This document shows, in pieces, positions 1-9,479 of a stretch of DNA of 54,289 bases. Numbering within the stretch: the stretch's first letter is position 1; the number at the start of each line of letters is the position of its first letter. Location: contig MNCI01006080.1 in the NCBI GenBank assembly GCA_015680685.1, forward strand, positions 189,093 to 243,381, written 5' to 3'. Below the pieces are notes generated by a model that saw only the letters and a program-made list of their open reading frames with translations, was not told the origin of the DNA and made no database searches. The DNA comes from Gnetum montanum. Lineage: Eukaryota; Streptophyta; Gnetopsida; Gnetales; Gnetaceae. A program made the position numbers and the translations under genes.

Positions 1-244
1 AAACCCTTTAAACTTTAATAACTACCATGACATACCAAAATCTCTTCAAAACATAAATCTGTTCTTCGATCCTACAACCCTTACGAATGATGCCTACCAA
101 CACAGACAATGTTTTGAAATCTTATTAGGGATCCACAANCTGTGTTGGTAGGCATCATTCGTAAGGGTTGTAGGATCGAAGAACAGATTTATGTTTTGAA
201 GAGATTTTGGTATGTCATGGTAGTTATTAAAGTTTAAAGGGTTT
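1..244. repeat. 105-bp perfect inverted duplication around an N (assembly join)
   Basis: Bases 1-105 are the exact reverse complement of bases 140-244, with a 34-bp loop that ends in the single N at 139. Other Ns in this window are also flanked by duplicated sequence, so the likeliest reading is two contig ends of the same locus joined in opposite orientation. The arms lie in the minus-strand gag start of element E1, and gag sequence left of about 140 should not be trusted. Confidence 0.85.
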
Positions 245-420
245 CTTACTAAGGGAGCCAGGGGTTGATGGGCTATCATCTTAGTTTGAGGTTTTTTAGG
301 AATTGAATTTGGAAAAAGTGAAGCTTGTTGTTTTCTTAAAGTGAAATGACGAGTAGCTGGTTGACTAGGGGTAGGAGTAGAAGCTCTTTGTTGAGATGTT
401 TTGTAAAAAGAGTCACTCAT
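1..420 (-). CDS. Amino-terminal part of a putative gag of element E1 (partial)
   Basis: An open frame starts with ATG at 420-418 and reads MSDSFYKTSQQRAS, a hydrophilic Ser/Thr/Pro/Gln-rich start, then reaches the assembly join at 139 after about 90 codons. It is the first substantial frame downstream of LTR and PBS in the right orientation, which is the position of gag. No capsid motif is reached, and I cannot align it with the gag of element D. The sequence between 420 and the PBS (about 360 bp) is AT-rich leader without other coding signal. It could instead be a leader peptide or chance ORF. Confidence 0.4.
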
Positions 421-780
421 AAAATGAAAAATAACATGAAATGTAAAATACTAATAAAATGTGAAAATTAAAGAAAATGGAAAAACATTTAAATACTACA
501 TATATTATTTTTTATTTTTTAAAAGTAAAATTAAAATTGCAAAATTTCAAAAAAGGAAATTAAAAGTAGAATGATGTAAATCACCTCAATTAAATTTCAA
601 GGTTAAGATAAAGATTGCTAGAGTATAAATTTGGAGATTTGAAAATAAAACTAAAATAGAGCAATAAAACTGAAAATAAGGAAGCAAAAATAGAAATAGA
701 CAGTGTAAATGAACAATAAGAATAGAAAAATTGAATTTTCTTTTAAGAAACATAAAAAGAAAAAGAGGTTGAGAAACTGC

Positions 781-835
781 CCTCTTTCTAGCACCAAAAA
801 GGTGTTGATGCATAAATGTCCTCTTTCTAGCGCCA
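781..835 (-). promoter_or_regulatory. Duplicated primer-binding-site module of element E1
   Basis: Directly after the LTR end the minus strand reads TGGCGCTAGAAAGAGG (835-820). After a copy of the LTR terminus (TTTATGCATCAACA) it reads TGGTGCTAGAAAGAGG (796-781). So the LTR end plus PBS occurs twice in tandem, about 40 bp apart. The TGG start at a fixed distance from the LTR is what a tRNA 3'-end complement should show. I cannot name the primer tRNA. Element D carries the same motif. Confidence 0.65.
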
Positions 836-1483
836 AAAAAATGTTGATGTATAAATTTTGGACACGCCAGGAGACTATCGCCTAAGACGCCTCCCGAAAA
901 CCCAGGAATAGTCTCAACTAAAAAGGCTATGTGACCAAAAACAATAATGATAATATTTTTAAACAAAATGTGAAAAACTTAAATTTAATTTTAGGAGGGT
1001 TCTATTATGTCTTAAAAACATAGTAAAATAATTAAAATCAAAATTAAATATTTTTGTGCAATTTTTAAGGACCATAAACAATTCAAAACAAAAAAAAATT
1101 CAAACTTTACCTGGTCCCGTTGTGTCCGGAGGCGACCACCTGCAAGGCATTTGCCATTTGTGAAAGCAGAGAAAAAAAGAACAAAAACGATGTTGATGCT
1201 GTTTTGGTAGGAACAGTGGTCCGTCACTGTTGTGCACCCCGCAGTCTGCCACCGCGTCCGTCACTGTTGACGCGGTAGCAGCAACGTGCCTTCCATTTTT
1301 TGTGGTGCATGCGTGCAGATAAAAGGAGGTCTTGACACTCAGAAAAGAGGGTCGCTGTCCTCGGTCCGTTAATTCCACACAAACACAGCGCCCACCACCA
1401 CGTGAATTGCTGTTAACAATCGCTGCCCACTGTGGGTGCCCGCACCGTCTGCTGCGGAGCGGAGCTCACCTACCTTGCGCGAG

Positions 1484-1576
1484 CTGTTCTGAGAAGAAGG
1501 AAACCCTCGTTCAGAAGAGAAAGCAGCCTCTGTTCTGAGAAGAAGGAAACCTTCGTTCAGAAGAGAAGCAGCCTCT
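1484..1576. repeat. Two tandem 46-bp units in the E1 LTR
   Basis: The segment beginning CTGTTCTGAGAAGAAGG recurs 46 bp later with only a few differences (1484-1529 and 1530-1576). It lies in the GC-rich part of the LTR, downstream of the TATA box in element orientation, so it would be in the transcribed leader. Confidence 0.8.
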
Positions 1577-1729
1577 GTTGGTTTTTTGACACGGGAAATC
1601 CTCCCTCCTCACGTTCTGGCCGTTGCCTGCGAGTGCTGGCGGGTGCAGAAACCCTGCGCCTGCTGTGCGTGTCAGGCGTTGTTTGTGTCCCGGTTCGGGT
1701 GCACTGTTGACACGCTGCGGGCATCTGCT

Positions 1730-1781
1730 GTCACCCGGCGTCGAGAGAGAAGGTTGTCACCCGGCGTCGAGAGAGAAGGTT
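1730..1781. repeat. Two tandem 26-bp units in the E1 LTR
   Basis: GTCACCCGGCGTCGAGAGAG plus six further bases is repeated exactly (1730-1755 and 1756-1781). It is a short replication-slippage type duplication in the same LTR segment as the 46-bp repeats. Confidence 0.85.
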
Positions 1782-2979
1782 GACAGACGTTTGCTGGATT
1801 TTGTGGAGGCCCTGATCGTTGATCGAAAGAGAGAGAGCCTGAGGCCGGTGTCGGTTTCCTCCCTGCATGCATCCTACAAGAGAAGAGCTGCTGCTGGCTG
1901 CAGGCTGTCATTCTCCCCTCCCCTCCTGGCCGCGGACTTCCCCTTGTTTATAGCAGCAGCCTGCGGGAGAAGAAACCCGTCAACCACCATGAGCCGTTGC
2001 GACGCGAAACGCCGCATGGAAACTACCAAAAATTCCCAGCACAAACTGATCCGCCCTGACATAAAATTCGGTTCAGCTCGGGTGAGCAGAATCTGTCTAA
2101 GATAGAAAGCGGGTTTTAAAACCCAGCCAAGAAAAATTTACGGATGGGTCAACAGATTCATGAATAAGACTAAAATTTGTAATGCAGTTCAAAGGGAATT
2201 CAAAATGATCATAAACAGAGATGTAGAAAATCACCGAAAATCAAAGAAAAAAAATCATTGCATAAGATCGTGAATGGGCTGAACCCACAACATCCAGAAT
2301 TGTTAATTGGGAAAAAGTCTTAATTTTTTATAAACGTTCACAGGAAATTTTAAAGGTGTAATAGGAATGGGTTGTTGCCGGAACGGTCATGATTTCCATT
2401 TGATTTTTTAACATATGAATGGCTATGTAACAGACGCTCAATCATGCTGTTGATGTGTAAGATCCTTGAAATTTGTTGTGTACTTCAGGAATTTTATATT
2501 AATAAAATTCTCTTTTCACTTCTCCCCGAAGAAAAAGGCTATGATGCAACTCCATATTAATGTGATTTAAGGTCAAAACCGACCTGGCTGCATGAATCTC
2601 ATTGCTGGAGGATTGTTTACTTCATTAAGTAAAGACCAAATTCCCATGATTCACAGAATGCAACTGTTAGAAATTCATAATTTTATTTTATTTTATTTAT
2701 GTGTGGTTGAAGACCTATTGTGTATATTTTGCTTTTTACATAAAACCCGTATAGCATTTGTTGAATTCCTATAAATTAAATATGTGCATTTTAACTACTT
2801 TGCAACTATAATTGCCTACATGTGTGTTGATTGTGGCCCCATGCATAGCATGGGTAAGGTTGGCCTCAACAGTTACGAGTTGAAAAGTAGGGCCCTATAC
2901 ATCACAATCAACTAGACTATTTATTGTAATTCAAAATTGATTAGATTGATTAATTCATAGCTAGGCAAAAATAGATAAA

Positions 2980-3640
2980 GGTAGAGATCAGAAAGATAGT
3001 TTGAAATGCTTTAGTATGAGAGGCTCAGATGTATGCCCATGTCAAAGCCACCACTAGATTAGAAGAAGAAGATAAGGAAAATTGTTATAGAAAATGTTAG
3101 ATTGATAGATATAAAAGAATAGAAAAACATGCTCAAGGAATGTATCCATGAACACATAGAGTAGTTTACCAAAGTCAATCTAAACATGAAACAATTGACC
3201 CATGAAAACACAATCCTATCAATGGAAGAAGTACGCGGAGTTTAGGGTTTAGGGTTATTTATTGAATGAGCGCAAGCTAAAATAAGATTAAGAACTGTAA
3301 GAGGCTTAAACAATATTTTAGAGATCAAGTGGGCATGTACAAGCAAATTAAAAAGAGAGAAATTTCGATGACCAAGGCTAATATCAATTGCATTCCACAA
3401 CAAACACCTGATAAGCAACCCTTCTTGGATAGTTTTGCCCTTGTCCACAAGGTTGAGTTGATAAATGAGAACCTACATATAAAAGATTTGATAGAGTGCA
3501 TGAGGTTAGCGAATCTATAGTACAATAACTTAAACATGTTGATAGCATCATAAGAAAGTGTTAGCATATTTTATCCATTTTATAGAGTAGGAATGTGGAA
3601 TCAAAAGACATGGACAAATGATATAAAAAAAATAAAAAAG
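2980..3640 (+). pseudogene. Relic H: coiled-coil part of an Athila-type extra ORF (aORF)
   Basis: The plus strand encodes, with stops and frameshifts, a stretch colinear with the aORF of element B. It shows SMEEVRGV, then DQVGMYKQI (B: DQVGLQKEV), then LIECMRLANL followed by YNNLNMLIA (B: MIEYMKLANLRYANLAMLTA). The same LANL block occurs in A (12012-12036) and, altered, in G (44205-44235). Only the coiled-coil half is visible. Downstream, about 3740-3770, GGGAGTAGGAGATGAATTA resembles the polypurine tract plus LTR start of these elements, so a 3' LTR remnant may follow, but I could not trace it. The first part (2872-2979) shows nothing recognisable. Confidence 0.55.
3241..3256 (+). repeat. 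Short telomere-like stretch (TTTAGGG)
   Basis: Just over two copies of the plant telomere heptamer TTTAGGG occur inside the H relic. This is short enough to be chance or a trace of break repair. Confidence 0.4.
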
Positions 3641-4332
3641 AGATGTATTTGAACATCATAAGTAACATTGTCTATCTAAGTTTTGGGAAAATGATCTATT
3701 TATTGCTACTATTTTGGTTGTTATGCTCATATGGAGTGTAATTGGGAGTAGGAGATGAATTATTTTTGAATCCTTAATGTCTCTAGATTGTAGAGTTTAA
3801 GGTGGATACATAGGCAATTAAAATTTCTTTTGCTTAAAGTTAAATTTAGCATAAGCCTATTATAAGTCCTTACGTTTAAAGATTGTACTAGAGACAGTTA
3901 ACCTAAAATAAGCATTTTAACAAAAACTCATGACTAAGTTAACAACAACTTGCCAAGTTTGTAGTTGTGAAAAACACTGCAACGTTATGAAGGGAATAGT
4001 GAAGGTACGTAATTGATTTACAAAATAATACCCAAAGTTATTGGAACAACAATAAAGTGGGAGTTATCGTTATTAATCAAAATGCTTACTCCAGCAAGGG
4101 TAGAAATAATTGATGCAGCTCATCATCTTAAACATTGTATTATTAAGTAGATTTTTGCTACTTGATAAATGACATCTATCCAAGAAGAAAAACAACAATG
4201 AACTCTTATCATTAACACTGCATCATGATTTATTTTCCCTGCACAACCATGAAAACCAACAAATTTCACACTTACATACATGCAAACCTTTAATAGTGTT
4301 AACTGCAATTTTTGGAGAAAAAGGAGATAACC
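3641..4332. other. Unassigned AT-rich sequence
   Basis: I see no coding frame, terminal repeat or motif here that I can support. It may hold the degraded 3' LTR of relic H. Confidence 0.4.
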
Positions 4333-4922
4333 TTAACACGTGGCAGTGTTGGCAGTATTTCCAAGGTAAACTAGAAAACACAAAAAGGTCATTAAACATT
4401 CAATGACATTTTGATTTAGCCAAAGAGTATCAATTACAAACCCGCAAAGAAACAACAAAAAAAAGTTAAATAGGTGGTTCAAAGTTCGACGCCGATGGCA
4501 ACGATGGACATGGTGGTAACGCAAGGACCATGATGGTAGGAGGTGCAATTTCCTCAAACATCGATGAAGCTAGAAGCGATAACATTTCTAGGGTAGGGAT
4601 GAGGCAAGTTCAGAACATTTCTAAAGAAATCTGTAATCACCAAAACACACAACAATGCACCATGGATGCTGGACAAAGCCATAAATCTAACATATGCCTG
4701 CCCATCATAGCAAAAACACTCTTGCCTACGAGCAATGCGGCTGTGACGGTAGTGCAGCAATTGGAACATGGCAACAGTAAACCCTTGCACCTGAATTGCA
4801 CCCAAGAAAATTGTAATTCCTATTTTAAGCTCAAGGTTGCAGTGAAGTATTAATAAAAATATTACATATATTATCGCGGCGATAAGTGGTACCATAAGTT
4901 TGGAAATGTAATACATGCACAA
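4333..4922 (-). pseudogene. Possible relic of a multi-pass membrane protein (SWEET-like?)
   Basis: The minus strand carries a 122-codon frame (4922-4554) with strongly hydrophobic segments at residues about 8-28 and 32-55, followed by the overlapping frame 4557-4333, which has another hydrophobic stretch. The order YVIFLLILHCNLELKIGITI, then GFTVAMFQLL, HSR, VIT and PYPRNVIASSF loosely parallels the middle of SWEET/MtN3 sugar transporters. The alignment is by eye, weak, and lacks a clear SWEET signature. No start, full exon set or poly(A) tract is visible. It could equally be a fortuitous hydrophobic frame in transposon DNA. Confidence 0.2.
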
Positions 4923-6363
4923 ATGTCAAAGTTGCAATTTAAAGGGATGGATCTATAGACCTTTACTTGTTCAAGGTACATTTTCACATGATTAAGTTGT
5001 ATAAAAATCTAATTAAAATACCTAAATATTTGTATTTGAAAGGACACTTACCAATTGTGCCATGTATTTCTCAAATTTTTGTAACTTCCTATGATAATTT
5101 TTATGATATTTTTTACCATAGAAATACTTGGCAATCATAGCTTAAATTTCTAATAATCCCCCATGGAAGCTATAACTCCTATGGTGGTTATAAATTTATA
5201 TGACTAAGATATTTGTAAGACCTATAACTTCTCTTGATTATTGTAACTACCTTAAGGTCACTATAAAAGATCATTCAAAGGTAGATTTTGGGAGAAGATT
5301 TGGTGGGGCAAGATTTGGAAAAAGACAATTGAATATTATTTGTAAGATGACCTACTAAAGACATCAATTCGACTACTTTGTTTTAATCTTATGAGTTATT
5401 TTCTTCCCATTTTATTTTAGTTGCTTAGCTAATGGTTTAGACAGTATCATGCTTAGCATTTAATTTTTAGATTTGTCCTATTATACTCCTATTAAGATTT
5501 GACATAGAAGAGCTCATGTTGTTGAAAGCCTTAAGAGTAATTTAATAGCAATGTCTTAACGAAATTGCCATGTTTTGAGCATAGAGAATCTTGGAAAATC
5601 TTTTGGTATTTTAATGGGACTAAAATAACTTCTTTATTTTTAAAGTGTATTGCCTTGGTATTTCAATCAAGGAATTTTGAATTTTTTTTGAAAGCTCTAT
5701 TGAATGCAATCTTTGACATTTATTAACTAGCCAAAACAAAGACTTGTACTTTGTCATTCACACAAAAATTTTTGGTATTATAATAAGATTATCTTTATAA
5801 AATTGCTTGTTGAGCTCAGAAAGTTTGAACAATTTGTAATTATTGAATTGGGAATAACTTTATTGTGAAGTGTTTCCTTGTGTTAATGTATCTTGCTTAA
5901 GCTTTGAGATTTCATGCAGTTCTGTTTTATTTTCTTTCTTTTTCTAAGTCCATTGGATCTCGCTTTATTTCTAGTTTTCTTGTAGAACTTTCTCTGTAGA
6001 AAAAATTAGGAGTAGATTAGAAGAATTATGCTTAAACGTTTCTATGAAATTTTATTTGTTACAACTAGGCATTATAAGGACCATATATAGAGTAAGTGAT
6101 TATGTAAAATAGGAGCCTTCAGCAACTCATAGTATTTGACAAAGTTAGTTGAATTTCTTTTATGAAATCCAATTACAATTTTATACACAACCTAACCATT
6201 TCAACATTCACAACAACAAAGACATACTCATGACTAGTTTGTTTTATAACTACTGAGTTTATTTGGAGCTATCTGGGCCTTAGTGTTGCTAAAGACCAAC
6301 ATGTACCTAAACCCTATTCAAAGAAGCTCATTGGTGGTCTAGTCTTAAATATTCACCAACAAT
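4923..6363 (+). mobile_element. Probable 5' LTR and upstream region of element D (left boundary not found)
   Basis: Element D needs a 5' LTR ending just before its PBS at about 6368, and the sequence there ends ATTCACCAACA, comparable with CATCAACA in the E family. A plus-strand TATA box in good context (CACTATAAAAGATC, 5262-5268) lies about 1.1 kb upstream of that end, a plausible promoter position. No matching copy of this LTR exists in the window, because the 3' part of D is missing, so the left border cannot be set. No coding signal is visible between 4923 and 6559. Confidence 0.4.
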
Positions 6364-6540
6364 TCTTTTGGTGCTAGAAGGAGGTTAGTTTGTCACCTAA
6401 GTTCATAATCCTAATAGTCATAGTGCACCAACAGTTCTTTTGATGCTAGAAGGAGGGCTTGAAAATTTCTCCTCTAAGTTTATAAGCTTGATAGTCTTAG
6501 CACAACAATAATTCTTTATTGCTAGAAAGGCTTTAGAAAT
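6352..6540 (+). repeat. Tandem triplication of the LTR-end/PBS module of element D
   Basis: The block CACCAACAATTCTTTTGGTG followed by CTAGAAGGAGG appears three times with decay: near 6352-6387 (TGGTGCTAGAAGGAGG), near 6425-6458 (TGATGCTAGAAGGAGG) and near 6503-6532 (ATTGCTAGAAAGG). The spacing is about 75 bp. It matches the PBS motif of element E1, which is itself duplicated. The first copy, next to the presumed LTR end, is the likely functional primer-binding site. Confidence 0.65.
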
Positions 6541-6559
6541 TAGTTAATATTTAGTGTTA

Positions 6560-8054
6560 ATGACTGAACAAACTAATAGTTTGGAAAATTTGAATGATTC
6601 TAAAGAGATTCTTAATTATAAGACTGCTTATTAATTAGAAGAAGAACCTAAAAAGGTTTTTGAGTTTGTGACAAGTAGTGGAGTAATCATCAAAAAGATA
6701 CAAAAATCACCCCTTCTATCTAGTTTATTAGTCTAAAAGAGAAGACCAAAAAAGTATAAGAGTTCAACTATTAAAAAAAATTCTAATAGAATGGAAAATA
6801 CTTGGGAAAGAGCTACCCATTAGGATTTCAAAACTACAATGATATTCTTAAGGTAGTTTACAAATATTTTCCTAAACCTTTTATTCTTAAAAAGTTTACT
6901 TGATGGAACAATATACCCACATGTTGGAATTTTCTTTAGCTCATGCAAATGTTCAACATCAAGATCAAGCTTGTAGGTTGTTTGTAGCAAATTTAAAAGA
7001 TATGGCACAAATTTGGTATTCAAACTTACCAAGTAACAATATCATAGGTTCAAATGATATGAAAAGTCTTTTCTTGGCCCAATTTGGCAATCAGTTGGAT
7101 CAACAACTATACTGTGGATTAGTACAAGCTAAGCAAGGTGTTAAAAAGTTAATTAGAGATTTCAATATTAAGTTTCAACAAATTTGTAGACTCTTTCAAA
7201 TACAATATAGACCATTAGATGGAGTGCTTAGAGATACTTATCTTGAGGTTGTGTATTCCAATATTTCAATCTAGTTAAGAAGAACCCTAAACTTGATAAC
7301 ATTGAATGACTACTTTAGTGAAGCTATACAAGTAGCAAAACAACTGAACTTGAATAATGAAGATATTATCACAACTCAAAAAAGAGGAGAGCACATGATG
7401 AATCCTATGCAAGATTTTGTTCAACCTAAAGCATTATTGGGACCATCTCGTATTAAGATAGAACAAGAGTTAGAAAGTAGAGAATTTGAAAAAGAACAGT
7501 GAATGAGCATCTTGTCCAATAAAGTGGTGAAACTAGGGAAAGCTCTCGCAAAATTTAAGATTAAGGAAGAAAAGAAAAATAGAAAATATAAGCATATAGG
7601 TGCTAAGTTAGTAGAAGATGGGGATGAAAGTGATGTTGTTATGTCAAACTTCCTTGATATTGAATCAAATAATGATCTATCAAGTGTTCATTATGTAAGC
7701 AAGTCTTTAAATAATGGATCTAGTGAAACTTCTTCTCTATCAAGTTCTAAAGCAGATATATCGTTAGATGAAGAGTGTAATTATAATGAAGAAAATGGAT
7801 ATAATCTTCAATCAAAAGAAACATTACCTACTTCTAGGCCTCCAAATGTTATTTCTAATCAATCTACTAAGAGAAAGATTTTAGAACCAAGTAGAAGAAA
7901 CAACAATAAAAATAAAAAAGATCAAGTGGATTCAACTATTCAAAATTATACTTTTAATAAATGGATGAAGAAATCAAGCATTTATAAAGATGGAGAATAT
8001 GATTTGATTGAAGATCTTAAACATGTCAGAGCCAATATCAACATATATCAATAA
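6560..8054 (+). pseudogene. gag of element D (capsid region), broken
   Basis: ATG at 6560 gives MTEQTNSLENLNDSKE before the first stop. The capsid-like core is an open stretch at 6900-7274 reading MEQYTHMLEFSLAHANVQHQ, then ACRLFVANLKDMAQIWYSNLP, the pattern of Ty3/gypsy capsid (hydrophobic..A..W-x-x-LP), and continues with QFGNQLDQQL and IRDFNIKFQQI. A stop and frameshift at about 7274-7292 separate it from a second open stretch (7293-7502), and a TGA at 7500-7502 precedes a lysine- and serine-rich tail (7503-8054) without a visible zinc knuckle. The product would form the virus-like particle in the cytoplasm. Confidence 0.7.
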
Positions 8055-8135
8055 CTACATGTAGGTGATCATCAAAGAAAGGCTTTAGAGTTTATTAAAG
8101 GTAAAAAGAGAGTTGGAGAGTCAGAGTTAAGCTAT

Positions 8136-8640
8136 GTGTCCAAGAATGACATGAAAACAAAAGCTAGTTATGATTATACTCTTGACAAGGAAGCTTCTCC
8201 TTCTCTTTTGACAATGAATTTAAAAGATAAATATCTTCACAATTGTTTAGTTGATTTTGGAGCTACCTCTACTATTTTGTCATTATCTATATGCAAAAAA
8301 CTTAGTTTGATTCCTGAAAAATCAAATAGAAAGAATATTCAAGTGGACAAGAGTAGACTTTAGATTGTGGGCTAATTACCAAATGTTCTATTAGAAATCG
8401 CTTTTGAACTTCGTATCAAAAGTAGAGTAGCTATTCAAGTAGCAGATCTACCAAACTCACATAGTCTTTTATTGAGTAGAAGTTGGAGTAAGAAAGTTTC
8501 AAGTTACATATTAATAGATTACTCACATATGTGGCTACCTTGGAAAGGAGACCCAAATTACATATACAGATATAGTAAGGCTTTGATGAGTGAAAACATT
8601 ACTTCAAATCGAAGGAATAAAGTTGTTGCAACAAGAGCTT
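8136..8640 (+). pseudogene. Aspartic protease domain of element D
   Basis: The motif NCLVDFGATSTILSLSICKK corresponds to the retropepsin active site, where D-[ST]-G-A is expected. Here it reads DFGA, a common variant in plant gypsy-type elements. After a stop at 8361 the downstream part of the domain continues (ELRIKSRVAIQVADLPNSHS, LLSRSWSKKVSS, MWLPWKGDPN), as expected for the flap and C-terminal half. It would cleave the Gag-Pol polyprotein. The frame is broken, so it is inactive as it stands. Confidence 0.65.
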
Positions 8641-8699
8641 TTCAAACTTGAATTTCCACACTTCAAGAAGTTTCTAACTTGGAAAAAGAGGAATTTCAA

Positions 8700-9115
8700 G
8701 ATTGGAGTAAATGGAAACTATAATTTGATGTTTCTTGTAACTCTAAAGGTGCAAGAGTTGGGATAGTATTAGTAAAAGCTGATTTTCCAAAAATATTCAG
8801 GGCAATTCTTCTATCTTTTCCTTATACGAATAACAAAGCTGAATATGAAGCTTTTTGTATTGGAATTAAGATAGTATTGGAAAAGGAAATCAAGGAAATC
8901 ATCATAAAAGGAGACTCAAGATTAGTTTATGAACACATTAAAGGTAAATGAATGTAAAAAGCTCATTCTTATGACCCTATAAATAACTCATGTACAAAAT
9001 GTTGGATTAGTTTCATCATTATCAAATAGAACATATAGGTAGGAATGACAATTATATAGTAGATGAATTAGCAAAGGCATCTTCAACATTAGATATGAAA
9101 AAGATAGAAGGTTAT
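8700..9115 (+). pseudogene. RNase H-like domain of element D, placed before RT
   Basis: The plus strand encodes FDVSCNSKGARVGIVLV, then NNKAEYEAFCIGIKIVLEK, then IIIKGDSRLVYEHIKGK, and after a frameshift NDNYIVDELAKASS. These are the four acidic blocks of a type I RNase H: D (codon 8727-8729), E in KAEYEA, D in GDSRL and D in VDELAK. The architecture resembles the archaeal-type RNase H (aRNH) known as an extra domain in Tat elements. Here it precedes RT by about 370 bp. A stop after HIKGK and at least one frameshift inactivate it. Confidence 0.7.
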
Positions 9116-9479
9116 CAGGGTATAACGATTGAGAATGAATATCAACCATTAGTACCAAATAACAGAAAGCATTTAGAGGTATTTGAAGATGACGATCAAT
9201 TGCTTAAATCCTTAAGGAATAAACAAGAATTCAAAGGTTAAATCATACGTAAAATAATGTCAAGGTTGAAGATAAATTTGATTCCCAAAAATATGATTGA
9301 TCATGAACATGAATATAGTAAAAGTTGACTTACTAGAAAGGATATATAGAATCCAGATGATCAAGCTTATGAAGCAGTGAATTTCCAATCTACTAAGATA
9401 TCAAAGATGTTAAATATCACAAAGGAAAAGGATTTAGTGTTTAAGAAAAATTTATTATTACTTTTGAAGAATAATTTGT

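Larger units (their letters stand above)
1..2871 (-). mobile_element. Element E1: 5' end of a Tat-like Ty3/gypsy retrotransposon, cut by window edge
   Basis: In minus-strand order this shows a long LTR (2871 to 842), a primer-binding-site-like motif immediately after it, and a leader followed by the start of an ORF at 420. The rest of gag and all of pol lie outside the window. The LTR ends match the solo LTR at 32125-33715, which fixes the family. The flank 2872-2876 (GTTAC) should be one half of the target duplication, but its partner is not visible. The Tat assignment rests on the PBS motif shared with element D and is inference. Confidence 0.7.
842..2871 (-). mobile_element. 5' LTR of element E1 (about 2.03 kb)
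   Basis: On the plus strand the LTR begins TGTTGATG and ends CCTCAACA. Its first 110 bases match the first 130 of the solo LTR at 32125 (ATAAATTTTGG, GGAGACTAT, CCTGGGAATAGT-like blocks), and its last 50 match that LTR's end (GGCCCCATGC..GCATGGG). A minus-strand TATA box, GCTATAAACAAGG, lies at about 1944-1954, and the solo LTR has GCTATAAAATGG in the same context (CCGCAG upstream). Roughly 1110-2110 is unusually GC-rich for this window. Open frames inside it (for example 160 codons at 1623-2105) are not conserved in the solo copy and are not annotated as genes. Confidence 0.75.

Noticed and set aside
1-244. Hairpin or foldback transposon at the left edge
   Set aside because: The arms are perfectly identical, meet at an N and contain gag sequence, which fits a contig join far better than a foldback element.
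1623-2105. 160-codon plus-strand ORF in the E1 LTR
   Set aside because: GC-rich LTR sequence with few stops, antisense to the element, containing a tandem repeat, and absent from the solo LTR.
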